In this document: one piece after another, positions 1-5,197 of the stretch
Layout: every line of letters begins with the position of its first letter
Numbering within the stretch: the first letter of the stretch is position 1
Source of the DNA: Candidatus Sifarchaeum subterraneum
Lineage (GTDB): Archaea; Asgardarchaeota; Sifarchaeia; Sifarchaeales; Sifarchaeaceae
DNA length: 6,552 nucleotides
Assembly (NCBI GenBank): GCA_016292335.1
Contig: JAECRX010000132.1
Location: forward strand, 1 to 6,552
Reading direction: 5' to 3'
Position numbers and translations under genes: made by a program
The notes under the pieces: generated by a model
The model's input: only the letters and a program-made list of their open reading frames with translations
What the model was told of the DNA's origin: nothing
Database searches by the model: none

Positions 1-1
1 A

Positions 2-508
2 AAAACCGCATATACTGAAACTTTCAGCTCTGAGGAAGAAATAACTGCTGAACCTGCTGAAAAAATTAAAATTGAGATCAAAGTTAGGAATTTGGGTTAT
101 TATCCAATAAGAAATTTAGACATTATTGATTTTGTTCCTGAGGATTTTTTTGTTGCTGAAGGATCTACAAAATGGTTCAGTATAGATATCGCTCCAAGGA
201 GTTCAATTCGCTTTAAATATTACCTTATTACACCTAGTAACGAAGGATCCTTTAATCTCCCACCTGCTGTCGTTGGACATATTGTGCAGAATGAGTTAGA
301 CAATGTTTATGCAATCTCTGGATCCATAACAATAACTACAGAATGGACTCCTAGCGGATATATTGTACGAACGTCTAGAGGTCACATGATTCTTTCCTTG
401 GCTATAGGTTTTATGTTCTTTCTCATTGGATATTTATTTGGCAAAAAACCGCAAAAAATTGAATTTCCTGAGGAATTTCTTGAAAAGATAGAGAAAGAGA
501 AGAAATAA
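2..508 (+). CDS. Membrane-anchored protein with Ig-like extracytoplasmic domain (C-terminal part, cut by left edge)
   Basis: The frame is open from base 2 to the TAA at 506-508, giving 168 residues. An internal TTG at 92 is not a credible start because the domain already begins before it, so the true start lies off the window. Residues about 20-95 read as an Ig-like beta-sandwich: the pattern IKVRNLG, then D..PEDF, a G, IAP, then P..EG.FNLPPA. This pattern occurs in DUF11/CARDB-like archaeal surface proteins and resembles the ectodomain of eukaryotic TRAP-beta. Residues about 129-147 form one hydrophobic helix (MILSLAIGFMFFLIGYLFG), followed by a charged tail of about 20 residues rich in Lys and Glu. 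The inferred topology is type I: domain outside, tail in the cytosol. The gene reads away from its right-hand neighbours and ends in IS-derived DNA. Function is unknown; the TRAP-beta likeness is a hypothesis from pattern reading only. Confidence 0.8.
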   Translation, partial: KTAYTETFSSEEEITAEPAEKIKIEIKVRNLGYYPIRNLDIIDFVPEDFFVAEGSTKWFSIDIAPRSSIRFKYYLITPSNEGSFNLPPAVVGHIVQNELDNVYAISGSITITTEWTPSGYIVRTSRGHMILSLAIGFMFFLIGYLFGKKPQKIEFPEEFLEKIEKEKK

Positions 509-536
509 TCTAGTTTATAGAAAACTCGTGAGAATA

Positions 537-556
537 CTCCCGTCTTCAGGTGGAAG
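537..556. repeat. Decayed hairpin resembling an IS605-type right end
   Basis: Read on the minus strand this 20-mer is CTTCC-A-CC-TGAA-G-A-CGGGAG. It has five outer pairs (one a G-T wobble), two mismatches and one inner pair around a TGAA loop. Its flanks (GAGAATA on one side, AGATGAAT on the other) resemble the sequences beside right-end hairpins of tnpB elements. No tnpB codons adjoin it, so this is a weak call; it could also be a worn transcription terminator of the upstream gene. Confidence 0.25.
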
Positions 557-652
557 ATGAATATACATCTCTTTAAATATGTAGAATCCCTGAAAAAGGC
601 ATTCGACCTTATATCTCCGTCCGAAATCGTTATTACGCCAAAAGCTCTGTTA

Positions 653-674
653 TCCTTTGGTTCCAGTCAAAGGA
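653..674. repeat. Perfect 7-bp inverted repeat with 8-nt loop
   Basis: TCCTTTG (653-659) pairs perfectly with CAAAGGA (668-674) around the loop GTTCCAGT. It lies in noncoding DNA between the left gene and the fossil IS right end. There is no T tract next to it, so it is not an evident terminator. It could belong to the IS remnant or to a structured RNA. Confidence 0.45.
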
Positions 675-706
675 ACACATGTTTTCCGTGATTAATAGTA
701 ACTTTT

Positions 707-726
707 ATCAACTAACTTGCGTTGAT
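707..726. repeat. Perfect 6-bp inverted repeat with 8-nt loop
   Basis: ATCAAC (707-712) pairs with GTTGAT (721-726) around the loop TAACTTGC. It lies 32 nt after the previous hairpin, has the same loop length, and sits just before the IS605-type right end at 754. Its role is unknown. Confidence 0.4.
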
Positions 727-753
727 TTGCAGAAAGATATCAGTCTTTGAAAA

Positions 754-781
754 GTGAACTACCCCGCCCTATCGGATGGGG
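754..781 (-). mobile_element. Right end of a tnpB (IS200/IS605, IS1341-like) element, fossil
   Basis: On the minus strand this reads GGCCCC-type hairpin then TAGTTCAC. CCCC (762-765) pairs with GGGG (778-781), and a shorter CC/GG pairing lies inside, interrupted by a bulge and a mismatch. The sequence AGGAAGCCCC, hairpin, GGGGTAGTTCAC is the familiar form of a tnpB-element right end, and it lies 21 nt beyond a tnpB-like stop codon (803-805). I place the element terminus at about 754 (end of TTCAC), with flanking host DNA at lower coordinates. The pairing and the position are seen directly; the family assignment is from memory of such ends. Confidence 0.65.
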
Positions 782-802
782 CTTCCTGATTCATTCATCT
801 CC

Positions 803-886
803 TCATGGAACATGTCCAACAGGCTCTACGGGCAGTTCCTGCCCTGAATTATCTGTGATTAAAGTAAAGAATTGGCGAGTGTTACC
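803..886 (-). pseudogene. tnpB: Remnant of a tnpB C-terminus (last codons only)
   Basis: A minus-strand frame of 27 codons ends at the TGA at 803-805. Its last residues are NSGQELPVEPVGHVP; the QELPVEP string is typical of the variable tail of IS1341-type TnpB proteins. Upstream (higher coordinates) the frame is closed by TGA at 887-889. No zinc ribbon or RuvC motif can be found in any minus-strand frame before the rnp2 terminator, so the rest of the gene is deleted. The right-end hairpin follows directly, as in an intact element. This is therefore a 3' fossil consisting of a tnpB tail plus right end, about 130 bp in all. Only about the last 15 residues are recognisably TnpB-like. Confidence 0.6.
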
Positions 887-957
887 TCAGCTCAATTCAA
901 AAGTATATTGAAAAAAGAAGTTTAAAAATGTTGTGGAACTTTGAAACAAACGCAATT

Positions 958-986
958 CATCCTCACACTTACGCATGGTGTCTTCT
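958..986 (-). repeat. Second decayed IS605-type right-end-like sequence
   Basis: CATCCTCACAC at 958-968 is identical over 11 nt to 6215-6225 in the right end of the tnpB element at the other side of the window. About 8 nt later GGTGTCTTC resembles CGTGTGCTTC of that element. ACAC/GTGT can still pair. No tnpB tail follows at higher coordinates. I read it as a worn copy of the same kind of end, but the match is short. Confidence 0.35.
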
Positions 987-1001
987 TACGAGGTAGATGA
1001 T

Positions 1002-1016
1002 AAAAAAACTAAAAAA
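1002..1016 (-). terminator. T-tract terminator after rnp2
   Basis: On the minus strand two runs, T6 (1016-1011) and T7 (1008-1002), separated by two bases, lie about 90 nt past the rnp2 stop. Oligo-T runs without a hairpin are the usual archaeal termination signal, so this probably ends the rnp3-rnp2 transcript. Apart from this, 1017-1105 shows nothing recognisable. Confidence 0.55.
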
Positions 1017-1105
1017 TTTGAGATGAAATCTAACTAATTGAAGTTTAAGGTTGAATTTTTGATCTGGGCCTTGAATCCGATCTTTAAGGTCAAAAGAAAG
1101 ATTTA

Positions 1106-1426
1106 TCATATTAAAAACTTTTCCTTTGCTTTTTTTATGGTTCCAGATATGCCTAAGACATGAAAAATGACTGGGTTCTTATTTATCTGGCTAATAACTG
1201 CTAGAGAAGTCCTCAACTCTATTAATCCCTTATGAGAACAACGAATTATCCCTTTTTTCTTCCTTTCATCAAATTCAATTAACCAAATTCCTGTTTTACT
1301 CGCACCTAGTTCTCCATGCAAAGAAAAGAGAGATCTTGTAATAGAATTTAGTAGATCTGACTTTGAGATCTCTTCTAACTCAGTGATTATTTCAAATACA
1401 ATATATCTGCCTCTTTCTTGATCCAT
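1106..1426 (-). CDS. rnp2: RNase P protein component 2 (Pop5/Rpp14 family)
   Basis: This is a protein subunit of RNase P, which with Rnp3 binds the catalytic RNA and helps remove 5' leaders from pre-tRNA in the cytosol. In the archaeal enzyme Pop5 and Rpp30 form a heterotetramer that acts on the catalytic domain of the RNA. The 106 residues match the family throughout: RYIVFEI (7-13), HGELGASK (37-44), GIIRCSHKG (59-67) and the C-terminal LGISGTIKKA (91-100). The length is slightly short for the family because the N-terminal extension is minimal. The ATG is fixed by an in-frame TAA, the rnp3 stop, only 6 nt before it, so the two genes are adjacent and probably translationally coupled; a GGAG lies within the rnp3 end. 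In many archaea the proteasome alpha gene follows; here a terminator and IS debris follow instead. Confidence 0.93.
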   Translation of the reverse strand: MDQERGRYIVFEIITELEEISKSDLLNSITRSLFSLHGELGASKTGIWLIEFDERKKKGIIRCSHKGLIELRTSLAVISQINKNPVIFHVLGISGTIKKAKEKFLI

Positions 1427-1432
1427 CTGTCT

Positions 1433-2170
1433 TTATGTCTCCTCTAGCCCTGAATTTGTGATGATTCTTAAACCTTCCGTGATATATCCCTCCCTCATTT
1501 TTTCAATGTTGCTCGTAATTATCTGTTCTGGATTTTTCGTCAAGCATTGCTTTCCCAATTCTTCAGGTATATTTATCAATGTGCCCAAAGAAATAAGTTC
1601 TTTGGGTGCTCTCATTTCGTAAATTGATTTGGCTCCACTTGAAATTAATAATACTATTTCCTTCTTCAAAGCCGTATCAACAACTTTTCTCGTGTTTCTC
1701 AAAAATTTTGATCGAACAACGCCATATGTTTTTAAGAGAGGTCGGATGTTAATTTCAATTGCTATTGAATTTTCAGAGCAAAAATTGGCAGAAGATCTGT
1801 CAAAAAGCTTTGGATCAAATTTAGTCGGGAAAAAAAATATATCAAATCTCGAGTCTCGCGCAGCCCATCTGGAAACTCTTTTATCGGTTATCATGATTGC
1901 GCATAAATTTACAGCCCTTCTAAATTTTTTTAGGTCTTTTTTGAGCTCATCAATTTGATTTCCTATTAAATCTACCCTAGAAAACAAATTTATGTTGTAT
2001 TCTGGTGCTATTTTTGAAAGTTTTTTAAATTCTTCAACATTCATATCTGGAAAATCGGCCAGACAAATGTTTTGAAAATCAAGTCTTTTTGCCATTTCAA
2101 ATATTTCTTCAGGGTTGGATTCTCCAATCGAATGATTTGAAAAAGTATGCACATCATAGAAATTTGTCAA
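1433..2170 (-). CDS. rnp3: RNase P protein component 3 (Rpp30, PHP-like TIM barrel)
   Basis: This is the Rpp30 subunit of archaeal RNase P and the partner of Pop5, which is encoded immediately downstream. The 245 residues carry the family landmarks: FYDVH (4-8) opening the first strand, RVDL (65-68), A.RDSRFDI (104-111), IEI (138-140), and the signature SSGAKSIYEMRAP (177-189), followed by a conserved ..N.EQIITSN segment (213-221). Rpp30 has a PHP-like barrel but is not known as a nuclease itself. The start is TTG at 2170; it places FYDVH four residues in, as in relatives, and the frame upstream meets TGA within seven codons without another usual start. No strong Shine-Dalgarno precedes it. 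A TATA box about 40 nt upstream gives a short leader, so this gene starts its own transcript with rnp2 rather than relying on the COG1325 gene. Confidence 0.95.
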   Translation of the reverse strand: MTNFYDVHTFSNHSIGESNPEEIFEMAKRLDFQNICLADFPDMNVEEFKKLSKIAPEYNINLFSRVDLIGNQIDELKKDLKKFRRAVNLCAIMITDKRVSRWAARDSRFDIFFFPTKFDPKLFDRSSANFCSENSIAIEINIRPLLKTYGVVRSKFLRNTRKVVDTALKKEIVLLISSGAKSIYEMRAPKELISLGTLINIPEELGKQCLTKNPEQIITSNIEKMREGYITEGLRIITNSGLEET

Positions 2171-2208
2171 GGCTTTTGCAACTCAAGTGTTATTCATGTT
2201 ATTTCTAA

Positions 2209-2220
2209 TATATATAATAA
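2209..2220 (-). promoter_or_regulatory. TATA box for rnp3-rnp2
   Basis: On the minus strand the sequence AAATTTTATTATATATATTAG includes a clear TTATATATA core within this span. Counting about 25 nt downstream puts the transcription start near 2187, leaving a leader of about 15-20 nt before the TTG at 2170. The 118-bp gap and this box argue for a promoter separate from the upstream COG1325 gene. Confidence 0.6.
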
Positions 2221-2288
2221 AATTTAGCAATCATTTTAGAAATGAATAATGTCGCTAGATTAGCCAATCATTAATAATTTCTATTTTT

Positions 2289-2792
2289 CTAATTTTCTGT
2301 GGCATTCACTTCTTTTTGAATTAATCCAAGTTTCTCGCAAGCCTCTATTACTGAACTTTTTTTCGGGGGGAAGACCTTAAATTTTATCTCGCATCTGATG
2401 GGATCGGTTAAATCCATTTGGATTTTTCCTTGATATGCCTTTTGTTTGTTAAATCTAAGATAAAGGGAACATGAATTATCAACATGCATCTCTATTACTT
2501 TTCCTAGATTGATTTTTTTCCTTTCATCCATTTTTTGAACCAAATATTCAAGAATCTTCTCAGGTAATTGCTTTTTTCTTACATTTATCCGAAAAATAGA
2601 AATTGGATTCCCATAAAAGCCTTTAACTTTTTCTGTTTTGATTATTACTTTATCACGAATTTCTTCTGGTAAAAGCGATCTAAGGGCATCCTTTACCTTT
2701 TCAGCGTCTTCTGTAGCATGGGCAAAAGTACTCAGATTAAGATACCTCACTTCAAATTCTTCTTTATCAACTCTCGGCAAAAGTTTTCCCAC
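2289..2792 (-). CDS. COG1325/DUF54 RNA-binding protein, predicted exosome-associated
   Basis: This member of the archaeal RNA_binding family (COG1325, formerly DUF54) is predicted from its constant linkage with exosome, RNase P and L15e genes to act in RNA processing; its biochemical role is not firmly known. The 167 residues show the family pattern: a first strand followed by AHATEDAEKVKDAL (24-37), KGFYGNPI (57-64), DNSCSLYLRFNKQKAY (105-120) and the DPIRCEIKFKV strand (130-140). The C-terminal 25 residues form a short helix and a polar tail. The start chosen is GTG at 2792, the only usual start between an upstream in-frame TAA and the first conserved strand except for a TTG at codon 5. No good Shine-Dalgarno is visible, so translation may begin on a short leader. 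It sits between rpl15e and rnp3, as in many archaea. Confidence 0.88.
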   Translation of the reverse strand: MGKLLPRVDKEEFEVRYLNLSTFAHATEDAEKVKDALRSLLPEEIRDKVIIKTEKVKGFYGNPISIFRINVRKKQLPEKILEYLVQKMDERKKINLGKVIEMHVDNSCSLYLRFNKQKAYQGKIQMDLTDPIRCEIKFKVFPPKKSSVIEACEKLGLIQKEVNATEN

Positions 2793-2825
2793 ATAACAGG
2801 TTTATGACCTTCTCCATTTAGATTG

Positions 2826-2845
2826 TTTTAAAAAAGAGTTAAAAA
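2826..2845 (-). promoter_or_regulatory. T-rich site: L15e terminator and/or TATA box of the COG1325 gene
   Basis: The minus strand reads T5 (2845-2841), AACTC, T6 (2835-2830), AAAAC. The T runs, about 160 nt after the rpl15e stop, fit archaeal termination. TTTTTTAAAAC also fits a TATA box about 35-40 nt before the GTG at 2792, predicting a start near 2805 and a leader of about 13 nt. One site may serve both jobs. The rest of the 211-bp gap (2793-3003) shows nothing recognisable. Confidence 0.4.
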
Positions 2846-3003
2846 GTAGTCCAGATTTATTGATTGTGGAGATTTCTGTGTTTACAATAATTTTTCCTTA
2901 GAGATCTATTGCGATTTTTTTGGAAGAGGCTTTTTAGAATTTGTCTTGTCCAAATTTCTGTTTGCCTTGATGGTTATCTATTTTCCCTGATGGCTGTGAG
3001 CTC

Positions 3004-3552
3004 CTAACTTGGACGTATCTTTTCAGCACCTTTTCCTTTTTTCCGCAGTCCCCTTGATTTTTTGCCAGCACTTGTTAATCCTCGAAACACCCGTCCCTTG
3101 TGCTGTGGTTCCTTAATCCAATTTATAGTTGGATCACTTAAAATTGCTGGATGGTGTGGATCAACTAAAATAATTTCGAACCACTTAAATCTGCCATCTT
3201 GAGCAACCCAATAGGAATTTAGCACTTCAAGGTTAGGAAATTTTCTTGCAGTCCTCTCTTCTGCTATCCATCTATGACTTTTACCTGCTGTGTATTTTTT
3301 GAAGCCCATTCTCTTTGATCTTCGCCCTGATCTTGGCCTCATTTTTTGGCGAGAGCCTCGCCTAACTCTTGCTCTGACCACTATGAATCCTGGTTTTGCC
3401 TTGTACCCTAATTTTCGAGCCCTATCAATCCTTGTCGGTTTTTCGATTCGTATAATACTTGGTTGGCGACGCCATTTTTGTAATCTAAGCCACATCAGAT
3501 CTTTATATTCTTTCCCTTTTTCTTTCCAAAATTCGGCGACATATTTATACAT
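3004..3552 (-). CDS. rpl15e: Large-subunit ribosomal protein L15e (eL15)
   Basis: This is a structural protein of the archaeal/eukaryotic 50S/60S subunit that binds 23S rRNA; it has no bacterial counterpart and so marks the window as archaeal. The 182 residues are strongly basic and match eL15 end to end: MYKYVAEFWKEKGKEY at the start, WR.QPSIIRIEKPTRIDRARKLGYKAK spread over 28-53, VRARVRRGSRQK (59-70), HRWIAEERTARKFPNLEVLNSYWV within 93-116, then KWFEIILVDPHHPAI within 123-137, and a Lys/Gly/Arg-rich C-terminus GLTSAGKKSRGLRKKG (158-173). It is close to the usual length (about 190). The ATG at 3552 is preceded by a purine-rich CGGGAAGAAAAAAA, a weak ribosome site. It lies about 100 bp downstream of the serA-like gene with no clear promoter between, so the two may share a transcript. 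Confidence 0.97.
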   Translation of the reverse strand: MYKYVAEFWKEKGKEYKDLMWLRLQKWRRQPSIIRIEKPTRIDRARKLGYKAKPGFIVVRARVRRGSRQKMRPRSGRRSKRMGFKKYTAGKSHRWIAEERTARKFPNLEVLNSYWVAQDGRFKWFEIILVDPHHPAILSDPTINWIKEPQHKGRVFRGLTSAGKKSRGLRKKGKGAEKIRPS

Positions 3553-3648
3553 TTTTTTTCTTCCCGATTTCTATGTTGTTATTGTTCAGCTTTTTCAAGC
3601 CACATCCTGGGATAAACTGGACAGAGATTTCCAATCTTCAAAATCAGT

Positions 3649-4596
3649 TCATGCTTTAACGTCTTTTAGTATATTAATAACTTTTTCGGCAACGTTGACG
3701 GCCGTTGATTTCCGAGCTTCATAGGTGGAAGCTCCGATGTGAGGGGTGCAGATTACATTAGGATGTCTAATAAGAGAATAGGTATTCTCCGTTTTTGGTG
3801 GTTCGATTTCGAAAACATCCAGCGCTGCACCAATTATTTTGTTCTCATTTAACGCCTTAAGCAAAGCTTCTTCATCAATTATGGCGCCTCTTGATGTGTT
3901 GATAAAATAAGATCCCCTTTTCATTGATGAAAATTCCTTTTCTCCAAAAAAACGATAATTCCAACTGTTAAGGGGGATATGTAATGAAACGATGTCACAT
4001 AATTGGAGCATGGAATAAAGATCAGATTGATCAGGTCCAAAAATCCTAATATCCATTTCTTTACCTTGACTGAGTGCTTTCCCATTGTTGTCATACCCTA
4101 AAACATTCATCTGGAAGACAGCTCCACGTCTTGCAACTTCTAATCCAATATGTCCACAGCCAACAATTCCGAGCGTTTTCCCTCTAAGTTCATTTCCCAT
4201 CAATTCATGTTTTAGCCATTTTCCTTCTTTCAATGATGTATTTGCTAAAGGTATTTTTCGAAATAGTGAAAGAAGTAATGCAAAAGTGTGTTCAGCGACT
4301 GAAACGCAGTTAGCTTCTGGAGTATTTACTATTTCGATTTGGGAAGTCTTAGCAGCGGTTAAGTCTATATTATCGAGACCTGACCCACTTCTTCCGATGA
4401 CTTTCAATCTTTTCCCAGCTTCAATCACTTCTTTTGTTATCTGGGTTCTTGATCGGACAATGATTGCGTCAAAATCTTCAATTTTCCTAACTAACGAATC
4501 ATGAGATATAGTGAAGTCTTCATCGACAAAAACCCCTTCCTTTTTTAATAAATCGATTCCGTCTTTACCAATTTTATCGGCAATCAAAACCTTCAA
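3649..4596 (-). CDS. serA: D-isomer 2-hydroxyacid dehydrogenase, 3-phosphoglycerate dehydrogenase-like
   Basis: This is an NAD-dependent 2-hydroxyacid dehydrogenase of the PGDH type. The likely reaction is 3-phosphoglycerate to 3-phosphohydroxypyruvate, the first step of phosphorylated serine synthesis. Numbering from the GTG at 4605, residues 4-100 are the first part of the substrate domain (RSRTQITKEVIEAG 51-64; RSGSGLDNIDLTAA 72-85). Residues 101-285 hold the Rossmann domain with GIVGCGHIG (146-154). The catalytic trio is intact: Arg239 in NTSRGAIIDE, Glu268 in DVFEIEP and His289 in TPHIGAST. At about 315 residues it lacks the C-terminal ASB and ACT regions of long SerA, so no serine feedback domain is present; glyoxylate/hydroxypyruvate reductase or another 2-hydroxyacid substrate cannot be excluded. 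I prefer TTG at 4596 as the start because GGGTGAT lies 4 nt before it and MKVLIAD is the usual family opening. GTG at 4605, inside that ribosome site, is the alternative. Confidence 0.88.
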   Translation of the reverse strand: MKVLIADKIGKDGIDLLKKEGVFVDEDFTISHDSLVRKIEDFDAIIVRSRTQITKEVIEAGKRLKVIGRSGSGLDNIDLTAAKTSQIEIVNTPEANCVSVAEHTFALLLSLFRKIPLANTSLKEGKWLKHELMGNELRGKTLGIVGCGHIGLEVARRGAVFQMNVLGYDNNGKALSQGKEMDIRIFGPDQSDLYSMLQLCDIVSLHIPLNSWNYRFFGEKEFSSMKRGSYFINTSRGAIIDEEALLKALNENKIIGAALDVFEIEPPKTENTYSLIRHPNVICTPHIGASTYEARKSTAVNVAEKVINILKDVKA

Positions 4597-4600
4597 GTTT

Positions 4601-4607
4601 ATCACCC
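4601..4607 (-). promoter_or_regulatory. Shine-Dalgarno that decides the serA start
   Basis: GGGTGAT on the minus strand matches the archaeal anti-Shine-Dalgarno core (GGTGAT) and ends 4 nt before TTG at 4596. The upstream GTG at 4605 overlaps the site itself, which makes it a poor start. Confidence 0.55.
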
Positions 4608-4676
4608 AAAAAATTTTGACTTCTTTTTTGGAAATTTTGTTTATTTTGAATTTGACCCTCGTAGATGTGCTTTTCC

Positions 4677-4684
4677 TATAATAT
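4677..4684 (-). promoter_or_regulatory. Possible TATA box for serA
   Basis: ATATTATA on the minus strand would put transcription start near 4655 and leave a leader of about 60 nt before serA. The match is moderate. The inverted repeat at 4686-4721 begins 2 bp upstream of it. Confidence 0.35.
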
Positions 4685-4685
4685 C

Positions 4686-4721
4686 CTCCAAAATTTTTAA
4701 GGCTCTAAGGCTCTTTTGGAG
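4686..4721. repeat. 8-bp inverted repeat enclosing a tandem 8-mer, upstream of serA
   Basis: CTCCAAAA (4686-4693) is perfectly repeated in inverted form as TTTTGGAG (4714-4721), with 20 nt between. The spacer contains AAGGCTCT twice in tandem (4699-4706 and 4707-4714). It lies immediately upstream of a possible serA TATA box, where an archaeal activator or repressor could bind. It could also be a structured RNA element or a terminator for (+) transcripts, but no T run follows on that strand. Confidence 0.5.
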
Positions 4722-4936
4722 AAAAAAAGAGATTAGTGCCAGCACCAAGTAGAAGAGGTTGAATGATCATTAGCATAACAGGCTAAGCCAGATAAAAATT
4801 GGCAAGGGAACGTTGCGCGTTTTTTTATACTGAAAAGCAACATTGTCTTTGGTGTTAATTCCATTGGCGCAACTCAGTCAACCTACAAAATTGTGGTGCT
4901 ACCTATTGTTTTTATGATTCTACTTAAAAACTTACC

Positions 4937-4946
4937 TATAATATAA
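4937..4946 (+). promoter_or_regulatory. TATA box for the small (+) gene
   Basis: TATAATATAA on the plus strand predicts a transcription start at about 4965-4970 and a leader of some 25-30 nt before the ATG at 4991 or 4997. Confidence 0.45.
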
Positions 4947-4990
4947 TCTATAATCACAGACACACATAACTGTAGAACAGCAGGTGAGTC

Positions 4991-5170
4991 ATGCAAATGT
5001 GGAAGGCCATTATCTCAAAGAAATCACGGTTCAGGAAAATCTTCATCCAGAACGTTGCGACCGTTCAAACGAAGGTGGTCTCGGCCTTCTGCAGTTTCCT
5101 ACAAGATACACGGCATGATCAACTGTCATCTTGGGAATATGCTGGTGGATTAAAGAATATTAAAAAATAA
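4991..5170 (+). CDS. Small basic protein of unknown function (59 codons)
   Basis: An ATG at 4991 opens 59 codons ending in TAA at 5168-5170. I do not recognise the family. The product begins MQMWKAIISKKSRFRKIF, is basic at its N-terminus, has a central mixed segment with one Cys, and ends SSWEYAGGLKNIKK; there is no signal peptide or membrane helix. Three things support it as a gene: a TATA box (4937-4946), GGTGA (4983-4987) ahead of the ATGs at 4991 (3-nt spacing) and 4997 (9-nt spacing, the better start), and an uninterrupted frame. By hand count the first 140 bases are about 45% G+C, clearly above the surrounding noncoding DNA, with many G/C third positions, which may signal transfer or a fragment of a longer gene. 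It converges on the spondin-like gene, 27 bp away. It could be a genuine small protein or a truncated relic. Confidence 0.5.
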   Translation: MQMWKAIISKKSRFRKIFIQNVATVQTKVVSAFCSFLQDTRHDQLSSWEYAGGLKNIKK

Positions 5171-5174
5171 AAAA
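5162..5174 (-). terminator. T-tract terminator after the Spondin_N gene
   Basis: On the minus strand T6-A-T6 begins 24 nt past the TGA of the Spondin_N gene, an archaeal-type terminator. The same bases form the Lys-Lys-stop end of the convergent small gene, so the two genes overlap functionally here. Confidence 0.6.
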
Positions 5175-5197
5175 TAGGCTCAAGAACTTTGAATGGC

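Noticed and set aside
557..691. Plus-strand 44-codon frame starting ATG in the left intergenic gap
   Set aside because: No ribosome site or promoter, no recognised similarity, and it runs through the hairpin at 653-674.
975..1037. Plus-strand 20-codon frame (MVSSYEVDDKK...) with a possible TATA-like TTTAAAA at about 921
   Set aside because: Very short, rich in Lys from the A tracts that make the minus-strand terminator, and inside IS debris; probably chance.
1629..1958. Plus-strand frame of 109 codons inside rnp3
   Set aside because: Antisense shadow of a well-conserved gene, as are similar plus-strand frames over rpl15e, serA and the Spondin_N gene.
3598..3648. In-frame read-through of 17 sense codons after the serA TGA
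   Set aside because: Only a chance open stretch before the next TGA. The dehydrogenase already has its complete C-terminus and there is no sign of recoding.
4741..4930. Considered a tRNA or other stable RNA
   Set aside because: No cloverleaf pairing, T-loop or acceptor stem could be built. Only a short palindrome (AATGATCATT, 4762-4771) and a 5-bp stem were seen.
4779..4946. Plus-strand open frame of 55 codons ending in a hydrophobic stretch
   Set aside because: It has no ATG, GTG or TTG start near its beginning, no ribosome site, and its end overlaps the TATA box of the next small gene. A stop-free run of this length is not rare enough to call a gene; at most it is a relic.
4808..5059. GAACGTTGCG present at 4808-4817 and 5050-5059
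   Set aside because: A single 10-nt repeat with no shared flanks and one copy inside a coding frame; probably coincidence.
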